A stretch of 64,000 nt of DNA from contig NZ_JAJOMA010000012.1 in NCBI RefSeq assembly GCF_021129235.1, positions 178,547-242,546 of the forward strand, written 5' to 3'. Within the stretch, counting starts at the first letter, position 1. Every line of letters starts with the position of its first letter. The translations under genes and the position numbers were made by a program. This stretch comes from Kineosporia mesophila. GTDB taxonomy: Bacteria; Actinomycetota; Actinomycetes; Actinomycetales; Kineosporiaceae. This document shows, piece by piece, positions 17,271-25,771 of this stretch. The notes under the pieces were generated by a model that saw only the letters and a program-made list of their open reading frames with translations, was not told where the DNA came from and searched no databases.

Positions 17271-17786
17271 GTGTTCTCCCGACCTTCCCGACGCCCCACC
17301 TTCAACCCGCCACCGGGCTGGCCGGTCCCGCCGGGCGGCTGGCGTCCGGGCCCGGGCTGGGCGCCGGACCCCTCCTGGCCACCGGCCCCCGAGGGCTGGA
17401 GGCTCTGGAAGAAGGGCCCGCTGCTCGTCCTGTCCGACGTGGTCGTGGTGCTGGTCTGTTTCGTCGCCGCACTGCTGGCCTGGGCCTTGTGGATGCGGCT
17501 GGGCCAGGAGCCCGGCGTCGACTATCCGGTCTGGCGGGTCGCGGGTCTCGTCCTGACCCTGGCCGCCGTCGGACTACCGGCCGCGTGGCTCAACTGGGGG
17601 CCGTCCGTCACGCTCGCGGTACCGCTGGGCCTGGCGGTGAGCGCCTACCAGGACTGGCACGACGACGAGACCGGCCTGTTCATGGTCGGGGTGGTGATGG
17701 TCTTCGTGGGCTCGCTGGTGGTGACGGCGGTGTCGGCCGGTCTGGCCTCGGCGGCGGGCCAGAGGCGGCGCGGGTCTTCCGTCTGA
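17271..17786 (+). CDS. Small membrane protein with Pro/Trp-rich N-terminus
   Basis: 171 residues, GTG start. The first 45 residues are rich in proline and tryptophan (NPPPGWPVPPGGWRPGPGW), a cytoplasmic PPGW-type leader seen on many actinobacterial membrane proteins. About three to four membrane helices follow (LSDVVVVLVCFVAALLAWAL; VAGLVLTLAAVGLPAAWL; FMVGVVMVFVGSLVVTAVSA). No enzyme motif is seen and the function is unknown. It is convergent with the next gene, and a shared hairpin separates them. Confidence 0.65.
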   Translation: MFSRPSRRPTFNPPPGWPVPPGGWRPGPGWAPDPSWPPAPEGWRLWKKGPLLVLSDVVVVLVCFVAALLAWALWMRLGQEPGVDYPVWRVAGLVLTLAAVGLPAAWLNWGPSVTLAVPLGLAVSAYQDWHDDETGLFMVGVVMVFVGSLVVTAVSAGLASAAGQRRRGSSV

Positions 17787-17815
17787 CCACCAAGCTGTCG
17801 TGCCGGACGGGTTGA

Positions 17816-17834
17816 TCCGGGCGATCGGCCCGGA
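17816..17834. terminator. Hairpin between convergent genes
   Basis: TCCGGGC (17816-17822) and GCCCGGA (17828-17834) pair around a 5-base loop GATCG, in the 58-bp gap between two convergent genes. It could terminate transcription from either side. Confidence 0.55.
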
Positions 17835-17844
17835 ACCGGGCTGA

Positions 17845-18534
17845 TCAGGGGTGGCCGGCCCAGGTCGCGTGGTTCTCGAGGTCGACCACGAACCGGAAGG
17901 TGCCGCGCGACTCGTACTCCTGCGCGGGAACCAGGTGCCAGGTCTCGTCCTCGGGGGACTCGTCGGGTGAGGCGACGACCCCGACGAAACCCGGGGGCAC
18001 GGTCTCGTGCCAGTCACCCCAGACCTGCCGGGCGATCGGGCCGGACTTTCGCACCCAGGCCGGGCGGGGCGTCTCGGGCACCTGCTGGTCGGCGGAGGCG
18101 CTCGCGGCGACGGGGATGAGCTGGGTGCGCTCGGGGAGGGGGTCGTTGCTGTCGGTCGGTGCGGTCTTCGTGGTCGCCTCGGGTGTGCTGGGACGGGGGA
18201 GTGAGGTCGCCGCCGCGAGCTGGGCTGCGAGAACGATGGTGTAGCAGTGGGGGTCGCCCTGCTGCTGGAGCTCGTGGGCCTGCTCGACCAGCTCGTCCGG
18301 GAACAGCGTCGGGAAAGTCATGGCGACGATCGCCCAGTGCCGGTCGTCGGCGCTGTGCCCGTACCATCCGGTGGGGATGCGCCAGATCTCGTGGACGCGG
18401 GCGTTCAGCTCGCGGGGCACGAAGTAGCCGGTGCCGGTGTCGGTGTGCACCCGCAGGATGCCTTCGGTGCCCACCTGGTCGAACGAACGGATGCTGCCCC
18501 AGGGGCTCAGGGGCGGCAGTTCGGTGGTGAGCAT
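17845..18534 (-). CDS. Hypothetical protein, mixed charge, no recognised domain
   Basis: 229 residues with codon use like its neighbours and GGAGG 4 bases before the ATG. Two globular-looking parts (residues 1-105, with YFVPRELNARVHEIWRIPTG and AIVAMTFPTLFPDELVEQA; residues 150-229, with QVWGDWHETVPPGFVGVVAS and DLENHATWAGHP) are joined by a Ser/Thr/Pro-rich linker (about residues 112-150). It has no signal peptide or membrane segment. I do not recognise the family. It shares a divergent upstream region with the APH-like gene. Confidence 0.6.
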   Translation of the reverse strand: MLTTELPPLSPWGSIRSFDQVGTEGILRVHTDTGTGYFVPRELNARVHEIWRIPTGWYGHSADDRHWAIVAMTFPTLFPDELVEQAHELQQQGDPHCYTIVLAAQLAAATSLPRPSTPEATTKTAPTDSNDPLPERTQLIPVAASASADQQVPETPRPAWVRKSGPIARQVWGDWHETVPPGFVGVVASPDESPEDETWHLVPAQEYESRGTFRFVVDLENHATWAGHP

Positions 18535-18912
18535 CGTTCCTCCGGTCTCGGCCTACGTGTACTACCCGTCACACGTCCAGCTCTGCGTGATGGGCAGGGC
18601 ATTGACGGTAACCGAATTTGACTCGGTTGTGCACCGGTGCTGCACAACTGGTATTCGGTGCCAGGGCCGCAACATGGCTGGTGAGAAGCGGAATGGGCCG
18701 GGCGGGTTCGCAGTCTGTAACCGGCCGGCAGGTTGCCCGGACGGGAGAAGGCTTGTGATCGTGCGGCGTTGCGGAACGGGTCCACTGATTGTTCGGTCAG
18801 CGAACTGGCTCTGCGTGACCTGTGGGGCGGGACTCAGGCGTAGATCAAGGCGTCGTAAATTTTTTCTCGCGCAGCCGCCCAGACCTTGTCATCGGGGAGT
18901 GACAATGCCTGC
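18535..18912. promoter_or_regulatory. Divergent intergenic region with a nested dyad
   Basis: A 378-bp region between divergent genes. GTTGTGCA (18626-18633) and TGCACAAC (18641-18648) form an 8-bp dyad around 7 bases, nested inside a second dyad ACCGAAT (18611-18617) / ATTCGGT (18653-18659). The GC content drops around both. This suits an operator controlling the divergent pair or a cruciform-like structure. Nothing else is defined in the region. Confidence 0.45.
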
Positions 18913-19785
18913 ATGGGTCCGCTGGAGCTTCCCGCCCACCTGTGCGACGCCGCGCGCCGGTCGCACGACGAGGCGTTCGGTGCGTGGGTGGACGCGTTGC
19001 CGGCCGTCGTGGCCGCGGCCGCGCAGCGGTGGTCGTTGCGGCTGGGGGATCCGTACCAGCCCGGCGGCGCCTGTTCCTGGGTGGCGCCGGCCCGGGACCC
19101 GGCGGGCCGTCGGCTGGTGCTGAAAGTCGGCTGGCGGCACGATGAAGCACAGGACGAGGCGGCCGGCCTGCGCGCGTGGGCGGGAGACGGTTCGGTGCGG
19201 TTGTACGAAAGCCGTGCCGACACGTCCACCATGATGTTTCTGCTCGAGCGCTGCGAACCCGGCACGACGTTGCGTGTACTGCCCGAGGCGGAGCAGGACG
19301 TCGTGATCGCCGGGCTGCTGACCCGGCTGTGGCAGGCGCCGGCCGGTGGGCATCCGTTCCGGCCGCTGAGCCGGATGTGCGCGGACTGGGCCGACGAGTG
19401 CGAGGCCCGGCCCACGTCGCTCGATCCCGGCCTGATCCGGGCCGGACTCGCACTCCTGCGGGAATTGCCCGTGAACGCCGAGTCTTCCGCTCTGCTGTGC
19501 ACCGACCTGCACGCCGGCAACGTGATCGCCGCGCGCCGGGAACCGTGGCTGGTGATCGACCCGAAGCCGTACACCGGCGATCCGCACTACGACGTGCTGC
19601 AGCATCTGCTCAACGGCCGGGAGCGGTTGCTGGCCGACCCCCGCGCCCTGGCCCACCGGATGGCCGACCTGACCGGTCTCGACCGCGACCGGGTGGTGGC
19701 CTGGCTGTTCGCCCGTAGCGTGCGGGAATCCTTCGAGCAGAAGGAGCTTCGACCGGTCGCCGCCGCGCTGGCTTCGCTGGTGTGA
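18913..19785 (+). CDS. APH(6)-like aminoglycoside/hydroxyurea phosphotransferase
   Basis: 290 residues. The kinase-like fold has the Brenner motif LLCTDLHAGNV (catalytic Asp198) and VIDPKPYTGDPHYDVLQHLL (metal Asp216), as in the APH_6_hur family that contains streptomycin 6-phosphotransferases. LVLKVGW (about residues 69-75) holds the ATP-binding Lys. Many chromosomal members have no proven drug substrate, so resistance is possible but not established. The ATG at 18913 is chosen because the protein aligns from there; SD evidence is weak and a TTG at 18886 would add 9 residues. It ends 3 bp before the convergent pentapeptide gene. Confidence 0.8.
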   Translation: MGPLELPAHLCDAARRSHDEAFGAWVDALPAVVAAAAQRWSLRLGDPYQPGGACSWVAPARDPAGRRLVLKVGWRHDEAQDEAAGLRAWAGDGSVRLYESRADTSTMMFLLERCEPGTTLRVLPEAEQDVVIAGLLTRLWQAPAGGHPFRPLSRMCADWADECEARPTSLDPGLIRAGLALLRELPVNAESSALLCTDLHAGNVIAARREPWLVIDPKPYTGDPHYDVLQHLLNGRERLLADPRALAHRMADLTGLDRDRVVAWLFARSVRESFEQKELRPVAAALASLV

Positions 19786-19788
19786 GGG

Positions 19789-20448
19789 TCAGGCATCGTC
19801 GGCGACGGTCAGGTCGAGCGCGGTGATGAGCGCCTGGGCGAGCTGGTGTTCCTGATCCGGGCTGATGATCGCGCCGGAGAGACGGGACGCGCCGATCACT
19901 CTGCTGAGGTCGCTACCGCGCAGGTCCAGGTGTCGGTACCTCCCGGGCCCGAACTCGGCCTCTGGCAGTTCGCAGTTCTCGATGGCGGCCTTCTCGAGCG
20001 TGCACGCGTCGAACCGCGCTTCGGTCAGCCGGCAGTTCGTGAAGATGACCGGGCCGGCCGCCCGGACCCGGGTGAAGGTGGCGTAGTCCAGGCGGCAGCT
20101 GTCGAACAGTACGTGGTCGAGCGTGCAGTCCTCGAACGTGGCGCCCATGAGGCGGCATCCGCGAAAGGCCACGCGCGTGAGCCGGCTGTTCTCACTACGC
20201 AGCGCGGTGAAGGTGCAATCGGTCAGGAGCACCGACTGCAGGTGGGTTCCGGCGGCCAGGAGTACTCGCTGTGCCTCGACTCCGTCCAGGATCCCGGCCC
20301 GTAGGAGCAGGCCGGTCAGGTCGAGATCACGCACCTGGCCGGCAAAGGTGAACTCCGCGATCGAGCCGTCGTCGGCGTCCAGGGATGCGAGGGCGGTGAG
20401 GTCGCCGGCGTCCAGGTTCGGGACGGCGATGCGATGGCGGCTGTTCAC
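19789..20448 (-). CDS. Pentapeptide-repeat protein
   Basis: 219 residues, GTG start. From about residue 65 to 190 every fifth position tends to be Leu or Phe in an A(D/N)LXX-like pattern, for example CTFTALRSENSRLTRVAFRG, CRLMGATFEDCTLDHVLFDS, CRLDYATFTRV and CRLTEARFDACTLEKAAIEN. This predicts a right-handed quadrilateral beta helix that can mimic DNA. Some relatives protect DNA gyrase (Qnr, MfpA), but many have other or unknown roles. Its start overlaps the stop of a 60-aa upstream protein (GTGA), so the two are coupled. Confidence 0.85.
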   Translation of the reverse strand: MNSRHRIAVPNLDAGDLTALASLDADDGSIAEFTFAGQVRDLDLTGLLLRAGILDGVEAQRVLLAAGTHLQSVLLTDCTFTALRSENSRLTRVAFRGCRLMGATFEDCTLDHVLFDSCRLDYATFTRVRAAGPVIFTNCRLTEARFDACTLEKAAIENCELPEAEFGPGRYRHLDLRGSDLSRVIGASRLSGAIISPDQEHQLAQALITALDLTVADDA

Positions 20449-20627
20449 GATGTGCTCCTGCGGTGTCTCGGGCTGACGTCACTCAGGGATGCGAGCGAGA
20501 GCAGCTTCTGCTCGCTCTCGCTGCCGGGGGTCGCGGAGAACATGGCCAGGAACTGGGACTGGTCGGGGTCCATCAGGATCTGCACCTGCACGGTCACGAT
20601 TACCAGGTCCTGATGTTGCAGGCACAT
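20445..20627 (-). CDS. 60-aa small protein coupled to the pentapeptide protein
   Basis: From the ATG at 20627 the product begins MCLQHQDLVIVTVQVQILMD and continues with PDQSQFLAMFSATPGSESE and QKLLSLASLSD. The beta-strand-rich start and the 4-base overlap with the next start (GTGA, 20445-20448) support a real gene. No known domain is recognised. It could be a partner or regulator of the pentapeptide protein. Confidence 0.5.
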   Translation of the reverse strand: MCLQHQDLVIVTVQVQILMDPDQSQFLAMFSATPGSESEQKLLSLASLSDVSPRHRRSTS

Positions 20628-20744
20628 CGGGGTACAGTGCGCGCCCGTCCGGGCACGATCCACCCGGCCAGTATCCCCGTCCCGGGCTCATCCGGGGACG
20701 GTCCGTCCCTGGATAGCCCGCGCTGCCCCTGGTGTGCTCGGACC

Positions 20745-21014
20745 ATGACGAACACCTCCGCCACCCCCGGGCGCGTCCAGCTGCGCGGCATCGACTTCGC
20801 CTACCGCAGCCAGGGCGGTCAAGAGCTCGGCCCGGTCGTCCTCGACGCGCACGGGCTCACCTCCAGCATGCGTGGCGCGCTCGGTGACCCCGCCCACCCG
20901 ATCGAGAGTGCGCAGCGGCCGGCGCGGACCCTCCCGGACGCCGAGCTGGTGGTCACCGAGACCTACGACGAGATGCTGCGGTGGGGTGAGCGCATCGCCA
21001 CGTTCCTGGCGTGA
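20745..21014 (+). CDS. Hypothetical 89-aa protein
   Basis: An ATG start with a compact product beginning MTNTSATPGRVQLRGIDFAY and ending ELVVTETYDEMLRWGERIAT, with a typical third-codon GC bias. It has no membrane segment or signal and no recognised family. It stands between the divergent small-protein/pentapeptide pair and the SPFH gene, 154 bp before the latter. Confidence 0.5.
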   Translation: MTNTSATPGRVQLRGIDFAYRSQGGQELGPVVLDAHGLTSSMRGALGDPAHPIESAQRPARTLPDAELVVTETYDEMLRWGERIATFLA

Positions 21015-21168
21015 GGCCGGCTCCCGCGCGAAGGGGCGCACCGACCGATGCAACGTCCACGCCCGGTTCCCCGTCTGACGGGAGCATGATGTCCGGACCG
21101 GGCATCTGCGCACCGGCCGGGACGGTTACGATCGCGGCCGGGCAGAGACGGCTACACAGTCTGGAGAC

Positions 21169-22314
21169 ATGGTGGGCTTGTTCGACAAGATCCGCGGCGA
21201 GCTGGTCGACATCATCGAGTGGCTCGACGACAGCCGGGACACGATGGTCTACCGGTTCCCGCGCTACCAGAACGAGATCAAGATGGGCGCCAAGCTCATC
21301 GTGCGGGAGTCGCAGACGGCGGTCTTCGTCAACGAGGGCACCATCGCCGACGTGTTCCAGCCGGGCACCTACACGCTCGAGACCCAGAACATGCCCGTGC
21401 TGAGCACGCTCAAGGGCTGGAAGTACGGTTTCAACTCGCCCTTCAAGGCTGAGGTCTACTTCGTCAGCACCCGGCAGTTCACCGAGCTGAAGTGGGGCAC
21501 GCAGAACCCCATCATGATGCGCGACGCCGACTTCGGCATGGTCCGCGTGCGGGCCTTCGGCGGATTCTCGGCCCGCGTGGTCGACCCGGGCAAGTTCCTC
21601 AAGGAGCTCGTCGGCACCGACGGCCTCTTCAAGACCGACGAGGTCAAGGAATACCTGCGCCAGATGATCGTCGGGCGCCTGGCCGGGGCCCTGGCCCACG
21701 CGCAGGTGGCCGTGCTGGACCTGGCGGCCAACCAGGAGGCGATCGCGGCCCGCCTGGCCGGGACGCTGACCGAGGAACTGGCCCCCTCCGGCATCGCGAT
21801 CCCGAAGTTCATCATCGAGAACGTCTCGCTCCCGCCCGAGGTCGAGCAGGCGATGGACAAGCGCACCCAGATGGGTGTGCTCGGCGACCTGAACAAGTAC
21901 ACGCAGTTCCAGACCGCCAACGCGATCGAGAACGCCTCGAACAACCCCGGCGGAGCAGGGGACGCGATGGGCATCGGTCTGGGTGTCGGGCTGGGTCAGC
22001 AGGCGGCCGCCTCGATGTACCAGCAGCAGGCCACGCCGCCGCCCGCCCCGGCCGCCGCCGCGCCGGCCCCGCCGGTCGCTGCTCCCGCGGGCCCGCCGCC
22101 GCTGCCGACAGCCGTGCAGTGGTACATCGCGGCCAACGGCCAGCAGGTCGGCCCGCTGGACGAGTCCGGTCTGCAGAGCCAGGTCTCGGGTGGTCACCTC
22201 GCGGCGACCACGCTGGTGTGGCGGGCCGGGATGGCCGAGTGGACACCCGCGTCCTCGGTTCCCGAGATCGCCCGCCTGCTGTCGCAGGGCCCGCCGCCGC
22301 TGCCCCCGCAGTAG
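21169..22314 (+). CDS. SPFH-domain protein with C-terminal GYF_2 domain (YdjI-like)
   Basis: 381 residues. An N-terminal SPFH/virion-core-like domain (about residues 1-255) has FPRYQNEIKMGAKLIVRESQ, VNEGTIADVFQPGTYTLET and FVSTRQFTELKWGTQNP. A Pro/Ala-rich linker (about 285-320) leads to a GYF_2 domain (QWYIAANGQQVGPLDESGLQ, then TLVWRAGMAEW). Relatives such as Bacillus YdjI act with a zinc-ribbon partner at membranes. That partner is encoded 42 bp downstream here, so the genes are probably one operon. The ATG follows CTGGAGAC closely. Confidence 0.8.
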   Translation: MVGLFDKIRGELVDIIEWLDDSRDTMVYRFPRYQNEIKMGAKLIVRESQTAVFVNEGTIADVFQPGTYTLETQNMPVLSTLKGWKYGFNSPFKAEVYFVSTRQFTELKWGTQNPIMMRDADFGMVRVRAFGGFSARVVDPGKFLKELVGTDGLFKTDEVKEYLRQMIVGRLAGALAHAQVAVLDLAANQEAIAARLAGTLTEELAPSGIAIPKFIIENVSLPPEVEQAMDKRTQMGVLGDLNKYTQFQTANAIENASNNPGGAGDAMGIGLGVGLGQQAAASMYQQQATPPPAPAAAAPAPPVAAPAGPPPLPTAVQWYIAANGQQVGPLDESGLQSQVSGGHLAATTLVWRAGMAEWTPASSVPEIARLLSQGPPPLPPQ

Positions 22315-22356
22315 GCACGGGCCCCATCACCGGACGAGACGCGAACAGGTCAGGGA

Positions 22357-23472
22357 ATGACGGACGACAGCAGTAGCAGCACGGCGCCGCAGTACAGCCA
22401 GCAGCAGTACCCGTGTGCCTCCTGCGGCGCCCGGCTCACCTTCGCGGCGGGCACCACCGCCCTGAAGTGCCCCTACTGCGGGTTCGAGCAGGAGGTGGTC
22501 CAGGACGCCGACCGGCAGGTGCGTGAGTACTCGTTCGACCAGTGGCTGGCCACCGCGAAGGACAAGCCGGTCACCCAGATCGCCCCGCACACGGTGACCT
22601 GCTCCGGCTGCGGCGCCCGCAGCGAGACCGACAAGCTGTCGGACGCCTGCCCGTTCTGCGGCGCCGCCGTCGTGGTCGAGCCGGACGCCGACGTGATGAT
22701 CACGCCGGAGGGTGTGCTGCCGTTCGCGATCCCCCCGGCCAAGGCGATGGACCTGTTCCAGGGCTGGGTGAAGAGCCGCTGGTTCGCGCCCAACTCGCTC
22801 ACGGCGCTCGCGGCCCGGGAAGGACTGCAGGGCACCTACCTGCCGTTCTGGACGTACGACAGTGACACCACGACCGTCTACCACGGTCAGCGGGGCGACT
22901 ACTACTACGTGACCGAGACCTACCGCGACTCCGACGGTGAGGAGCAGGAACGTCAGGTCCGCCGCACGCGCTGGAGCCCGGTCTACGGCACGGTGCAGCG
23001 CATCTTCGACGACGTCCTGGTCTCGGCGGTGAAGAACCTTCCCGTCGACAAGGTGGACAAGCTCGAGCCGTGGGACCTGCCCGTGGTGGTGCCCTACCGG
23101 CCGGAGTACCTGGCCGGCTACCAGACGATGCGCTACGAGATGGAGCCGCCCGAGGGCCTGCAGCGGTTCCAGCAGGTCGCGCAGAACCAGATCGAGGACG
23201 ACTGCCGCGACGACATCGGCGGTGACGAGCAGCGGGTCAGCTCGACCGACACCGAGTGGAACTCGGTGACCTTCAAGCTGCTCCTGCTGCCGGTGTGGCT
23301 CGCGGCCTACCGCTTCGACAACCGGGTCTGGCAGGTGATGATCAACGCCCGCACCGGTGAGGTGACCGGTGACCGTCCCTACAGCGTCGCGAAGATCGTG
23401 TCCGCGGTCCTGGCCGCTCTCGTCGTGGTGGCGGCCCTGGTGCTCGCCTACACCCTGGTGAAGGGTCGGTAA
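22357..23472 (+). CDS. TFIIB-type zinc-ribbon membrane protein (YdjJ-like)
   Basis: 371 residues. The first zinc ribbon is CASCGARLTFAAGTTALKCP plus YCGF (residues about 20-42), and the second is CSGCGARSETDKLSDACPFC (about 82-101). A soluble middle domain includes LPFAIPPAKAMDLFQGWVKS and GTYLPFWTYDSDTTTVYHGQ. One C-terminal membrane helix (IVSAVLAALVVVAALVLAYT) ends three residues before a basic tail. It is likely anchored in the cytoplasmic membrane and works with the upstream SPFH protein; the exact role of this pair is not known. Confidence 0.8.
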   Translation: MTDDSSSSTAPQYSQQQYPCASCGARLTFAAGTTALKCPYCGFEQEVVQDADRQVREYSFDQWLATAKDKPVTQIAPHTVTCSGCGARSETDKLSDACPFCGAAVVVEPDADVMITPEGVLPFAIPPAKAMDLFQGWVKSRWFAPNSLTALAAREGLQGTYLPFWTYDSDTTTVYHGQRGDYYYVTETYRDSDGEEQERQVRRTRWSPVYGTVQRIFDDVLVSAVKNLPVDKVDKLEPWDLPVVVPYRPEYLAGYQTMRYEMEPPEGLQRFQQVAQNQIEDDCRDDIGGDEQRVSSTDTEWNSVTFKLLLLPVWLAAYRFDNRVWQVMINARTGEVTGDRPYSVAKIVSAVLAALVVVAALVLAYTLVKGR

Positions 23473-23562
23473 ACCCTTCGGGCAGTAGTGAAGACGTCGT
23501 CCTTCGGGCCGCTCTACCCGCTGAGCCGCGCCGGGATCGCCGGCCGGTACAGAGTCCCGGCC

Positions 23563-24804
23563 CTAGGAAGCCGGTACCTCGTAGATCGCCCGGGCCGGCC
23601 GCACGATGGCCGGGCCGTTGCCCGGGTCTTCGTGGAAGGCCAGGGCGGCGGCCCCGACGGCGGCCGCATCGGCGATGTGGGCGGCCAGGGTGACGTTCAC
23701 ACCGTGCGGCCGGGCGGCGTAAAGGTCGGTGTGGAGCCGTTCTTCGAGAACCGTCACGTAGAGGGAACCGGCCGTGCTGAACGAGGGTCCGGCCAGCGCG
23801 AGCGAGTCGATGTCCAGCAGGTCGGCGACCGTGACCACGGCGTCGGCCAGGTAGTGCGCGGACTCCTCGACCAGTTCCACGGCCAGGGCGTCGCCGTGCA
23901 CCGCGGCCGAGGCGACCACCCCGAAGTCGCGGAAGGGATCGCCGTCGTCGGTGAGCGCGATCGTTGACTCCCGGCCGGTGGCCAGGGCGGCGCGGGCCTG
24001 GCGGGCCACGGCGTGAGGGGCGGCCAGGTCTTCCAGGGCGGGCCCGGCATCACGTCCGGAGCGGTGCAGATGCAGCCGGCCCAGTGGTCCGGGATTGCCC
24101 CCGGCCCCGCGGTGGACGGCTCCGTCGAGGATGAAACCGGCGCCGATCCCGGCGCCCATGTAAAGGGTGCAGTGCGCGGCGGCGTCGGCCGTGCGCCCGC
24201 TCCAGTGCTCCCCGACGGCGGCCGCGGTGGCGTCGGTGTCCATCACCACCGGCACCCCCAGGGCCTGGACCAGGGCGTCGCGCACGGCGTGCCCGCCCCA
24301 GAGCGGCAGTGTGCGGGAGGCCCGGATCGCCCCGGCGTCCAGGTCGATCGTGCCGGGCACCGCCAGCCCGGCCCCGACCAGCTGGTCCGGGGTGATGGCG
24401 GTGGCGCGCAGCAGAGTGTTCACGTGGGCCGCGACCACGGTGACGACCTGGGTGGGGTCGTCCTGGCGGGCCCCGCGGGCCCGGACCCGCCCGACCACGG
24501 CGCCCCGCGCGTCCATAATCACCACCACGATCCAGTCCGCGCCCAGCTGCACCCCCACGGCGCACCGCGCCCGCGGCGAGATGGTCAGCATGACGCGGGG
24601 TTTGCCGCCGGTGCGCTCTCGCTGCCCGCTCTCCCGCACCAGGCCGTCGTCCAGCAGCGACCGCACGGCGTGGGTGATGGCCGCCGGGGTGAGGCCGGTG
24701 ATCTCGGCCATCTCGACCCGGCTGATCGGGGAACGGGTGCGGATCAGGTCGAGGACCAGGCGCCGCGTCGAGGTCCGGGGGGCCCGGCGGGGTGATCTCG
24801 GCAT
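23563..24804 (-). CDS. ROK-family regulator lacking the zinc-binding cysteines
   Basis: 413 residues from the ATG at 24804 (another ATG at 24843 would add 13). A winged helix at the N-terminus (PISRVEMAEITGLTPAAITH) is followed by a ROK sugar-kinase-like domain (AVGVQLGADWIVVV, VVMDTDATAAAVGEHW, MGAGIGAGFILDGAVHRGAG). Where ROK proteins carry a His and CXCGXXGC zinc site, this one reads LGRLHLHRSGRDAGPALEDL, with no cysteines. It presumably represses sugar genes, and an altered ligand site is likely. It is divergent from the HTH-less LacI-like gene 101 bp away. Confidence 0.8.
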   Translation of the reverse strand: MPRSPRRAPRTSTRRLVLDLIRTRSPISRVEMAEITGLTPAAITHAVRSLLDDGLVRESGQRERTGGKPRVMLTISPRARCAVGVQLGADWIVVVIMDARGAVVGRVRARGARQDDPTQVVTVVAAHVNTLLRATAITPDQLVGAGLAVPGTIDLDAGAIRASRTLPLWGGHAVRDALVQALGVPVVMDTDATAAAVGEHWSGRTADAAAHCTLYMGAGIGAGFILDGAVHRGAGGNPGPLGRLHLHRSGRDAGPALEDLAAPHAVARQARAALATGRESTIALTDDGDPFRDFGVVASAAVHGDALAVELVEESAHYLADAVVTVADLLDIDSLALAGPSFSTAGSLYVTVLEERLHTDLYAARPHGVNVTLAAHIADAAAVGAAALAFHEDPGNGPAIVRPARAIYEVPAS

Positions 24805-24905
24805 CTCCGACCCGGCGTCCGCTCCGTACACGGACAGAAGCATTACACGGTTCCCGCTGCCGGTTCGCCAGGTTATCGGCGGGCCGGGCGTGACATTCTG
24901 ATCGC

Positions 24906-25769
24906 ATGACTTCGCTGGCGAGGTCCGGCCCCGGTCCCCGGGTCGGCATGGCGCTGCTGCCGATCAACGACGACGGCGGCCTGGAACCCTTCTACGCCGA
25001 TCTGCTGGCCGGGATGGAAGAGGAGCTGGACCGTCACGACGGCACGGTGTTCCTGCACGTCGTGCCCGACCTGGACGCCGAGATCCTGGCCTACCGGCGA
25101 TGGGTGGACGAGGGCCTGGTCGACGCGGTGGTCGTCTCCGACCTGGTCGACGGCGACCCCCGCCAGGCCGTGTGCGCCGGGCTGGGTCTGCCCGCCGTGC
25201 ACATCGGCGGGGATCCGGCCTCGGGTCAGTCGGGTCAGTGGGTGGTCGGTTACGACAACGCCAGCGCCATGCGCGCGGCGGTGGAGCACCTGACCGGGCT
25301 GGGGCACCGGCGCCTCGCCTGGGTCTCCGGGCCCGACCGGTACCGGCACACCCGCGACCGGGCCGCGGCGTTCGCGCAGGCCGTGGCCGCCGCCGGGGGC
25401 GAGGGCACCCGGTGGGAGGGCGACTACGGTGCGGCCACCGGGGCCGCCCTCACCGGCGAGCTGCTCGCGGTCGACCCGCGTCCCACCGCCGTGGTCTACG
25501 ACAACGACCTGATGGCCGTGGCCGGCCTGAAAGCCGCCCAGCGCCTGGGTCTTCAGGTGCCGCGCGACCTGTCCGTCCTGGCCTGGGACGACTCGGCCAA
25601 CAGCCGGATCTGTCATCCACCGCTGTCGGTGGTCAGCCGCGACGTGCACGAGCTCGGGGTGCTCACCGCCGGCCTGCTGCTGCGGGCCGTGCGCGGTGAG
25701 ACCCCCGCTCTCGAGTCGCCGCCGGTCGCCCAGGTCGTGGCCCGCGCCTCGACCGCCCCGCCGGGCTGA
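24906..25769 (+). CDS. LacI-type ligand-binding protein without DNA-binding domain
   Basis: 287 residues. The whole length matches the periplasmic-binding-like sensor domain of LacI/GalR regulators: VGMALLPINDDGGLEPFYAD at the start, GYDNASAMRAAVEHLTGLGH, RRLAWVSGP, AVVYDNDLMAVAGLKAAQRL and DLSVLAWDDS, ending VARAST. The usual N-terminal HTH (about 55 residues) is absent, and no coding space for it exists before the divergent ROK gene. It has no secretion signal. It may modulate another regulator by heterodimerising or by sequestering sugar. Loss of the HTH by degradation is the simpler alternative. Confidence 0.75.
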   Translation: MTSLARSGPGPRVGMALLPINDDGGLEPFYADLLAGMEEELDRHDGTVFLHVVPDLDAEILAYRRWVDEGLVDAVVVSDLVDGDPRQAVCAGLGLPAVHIGGDPASGQSGQWVVGYDNASAMRAAVEHLTGLGHRRLAWVSGPDRYRHTRDRAAAFAQAVAAAGGEGTRWEGDYGAATGAALTGELLAVDPRPTAVVYDNDLMAVAGLKAAQRLGLQVPRDLSVLAWDDSANSRICHPPLSVVSRDVHELGVLTAGLLLRAVRGETPALESPPVAQVVARASTAPPG

Positions 25770-25771
25770 TC

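Noticed and set aside
18886..18912. TTG at 18886 as start of the APH-like gene
   Set aside because: The extra nine residues do not look like family sequence and no SD precedes the TTG; the ATG at 18913 is used, although its SD is also weak.
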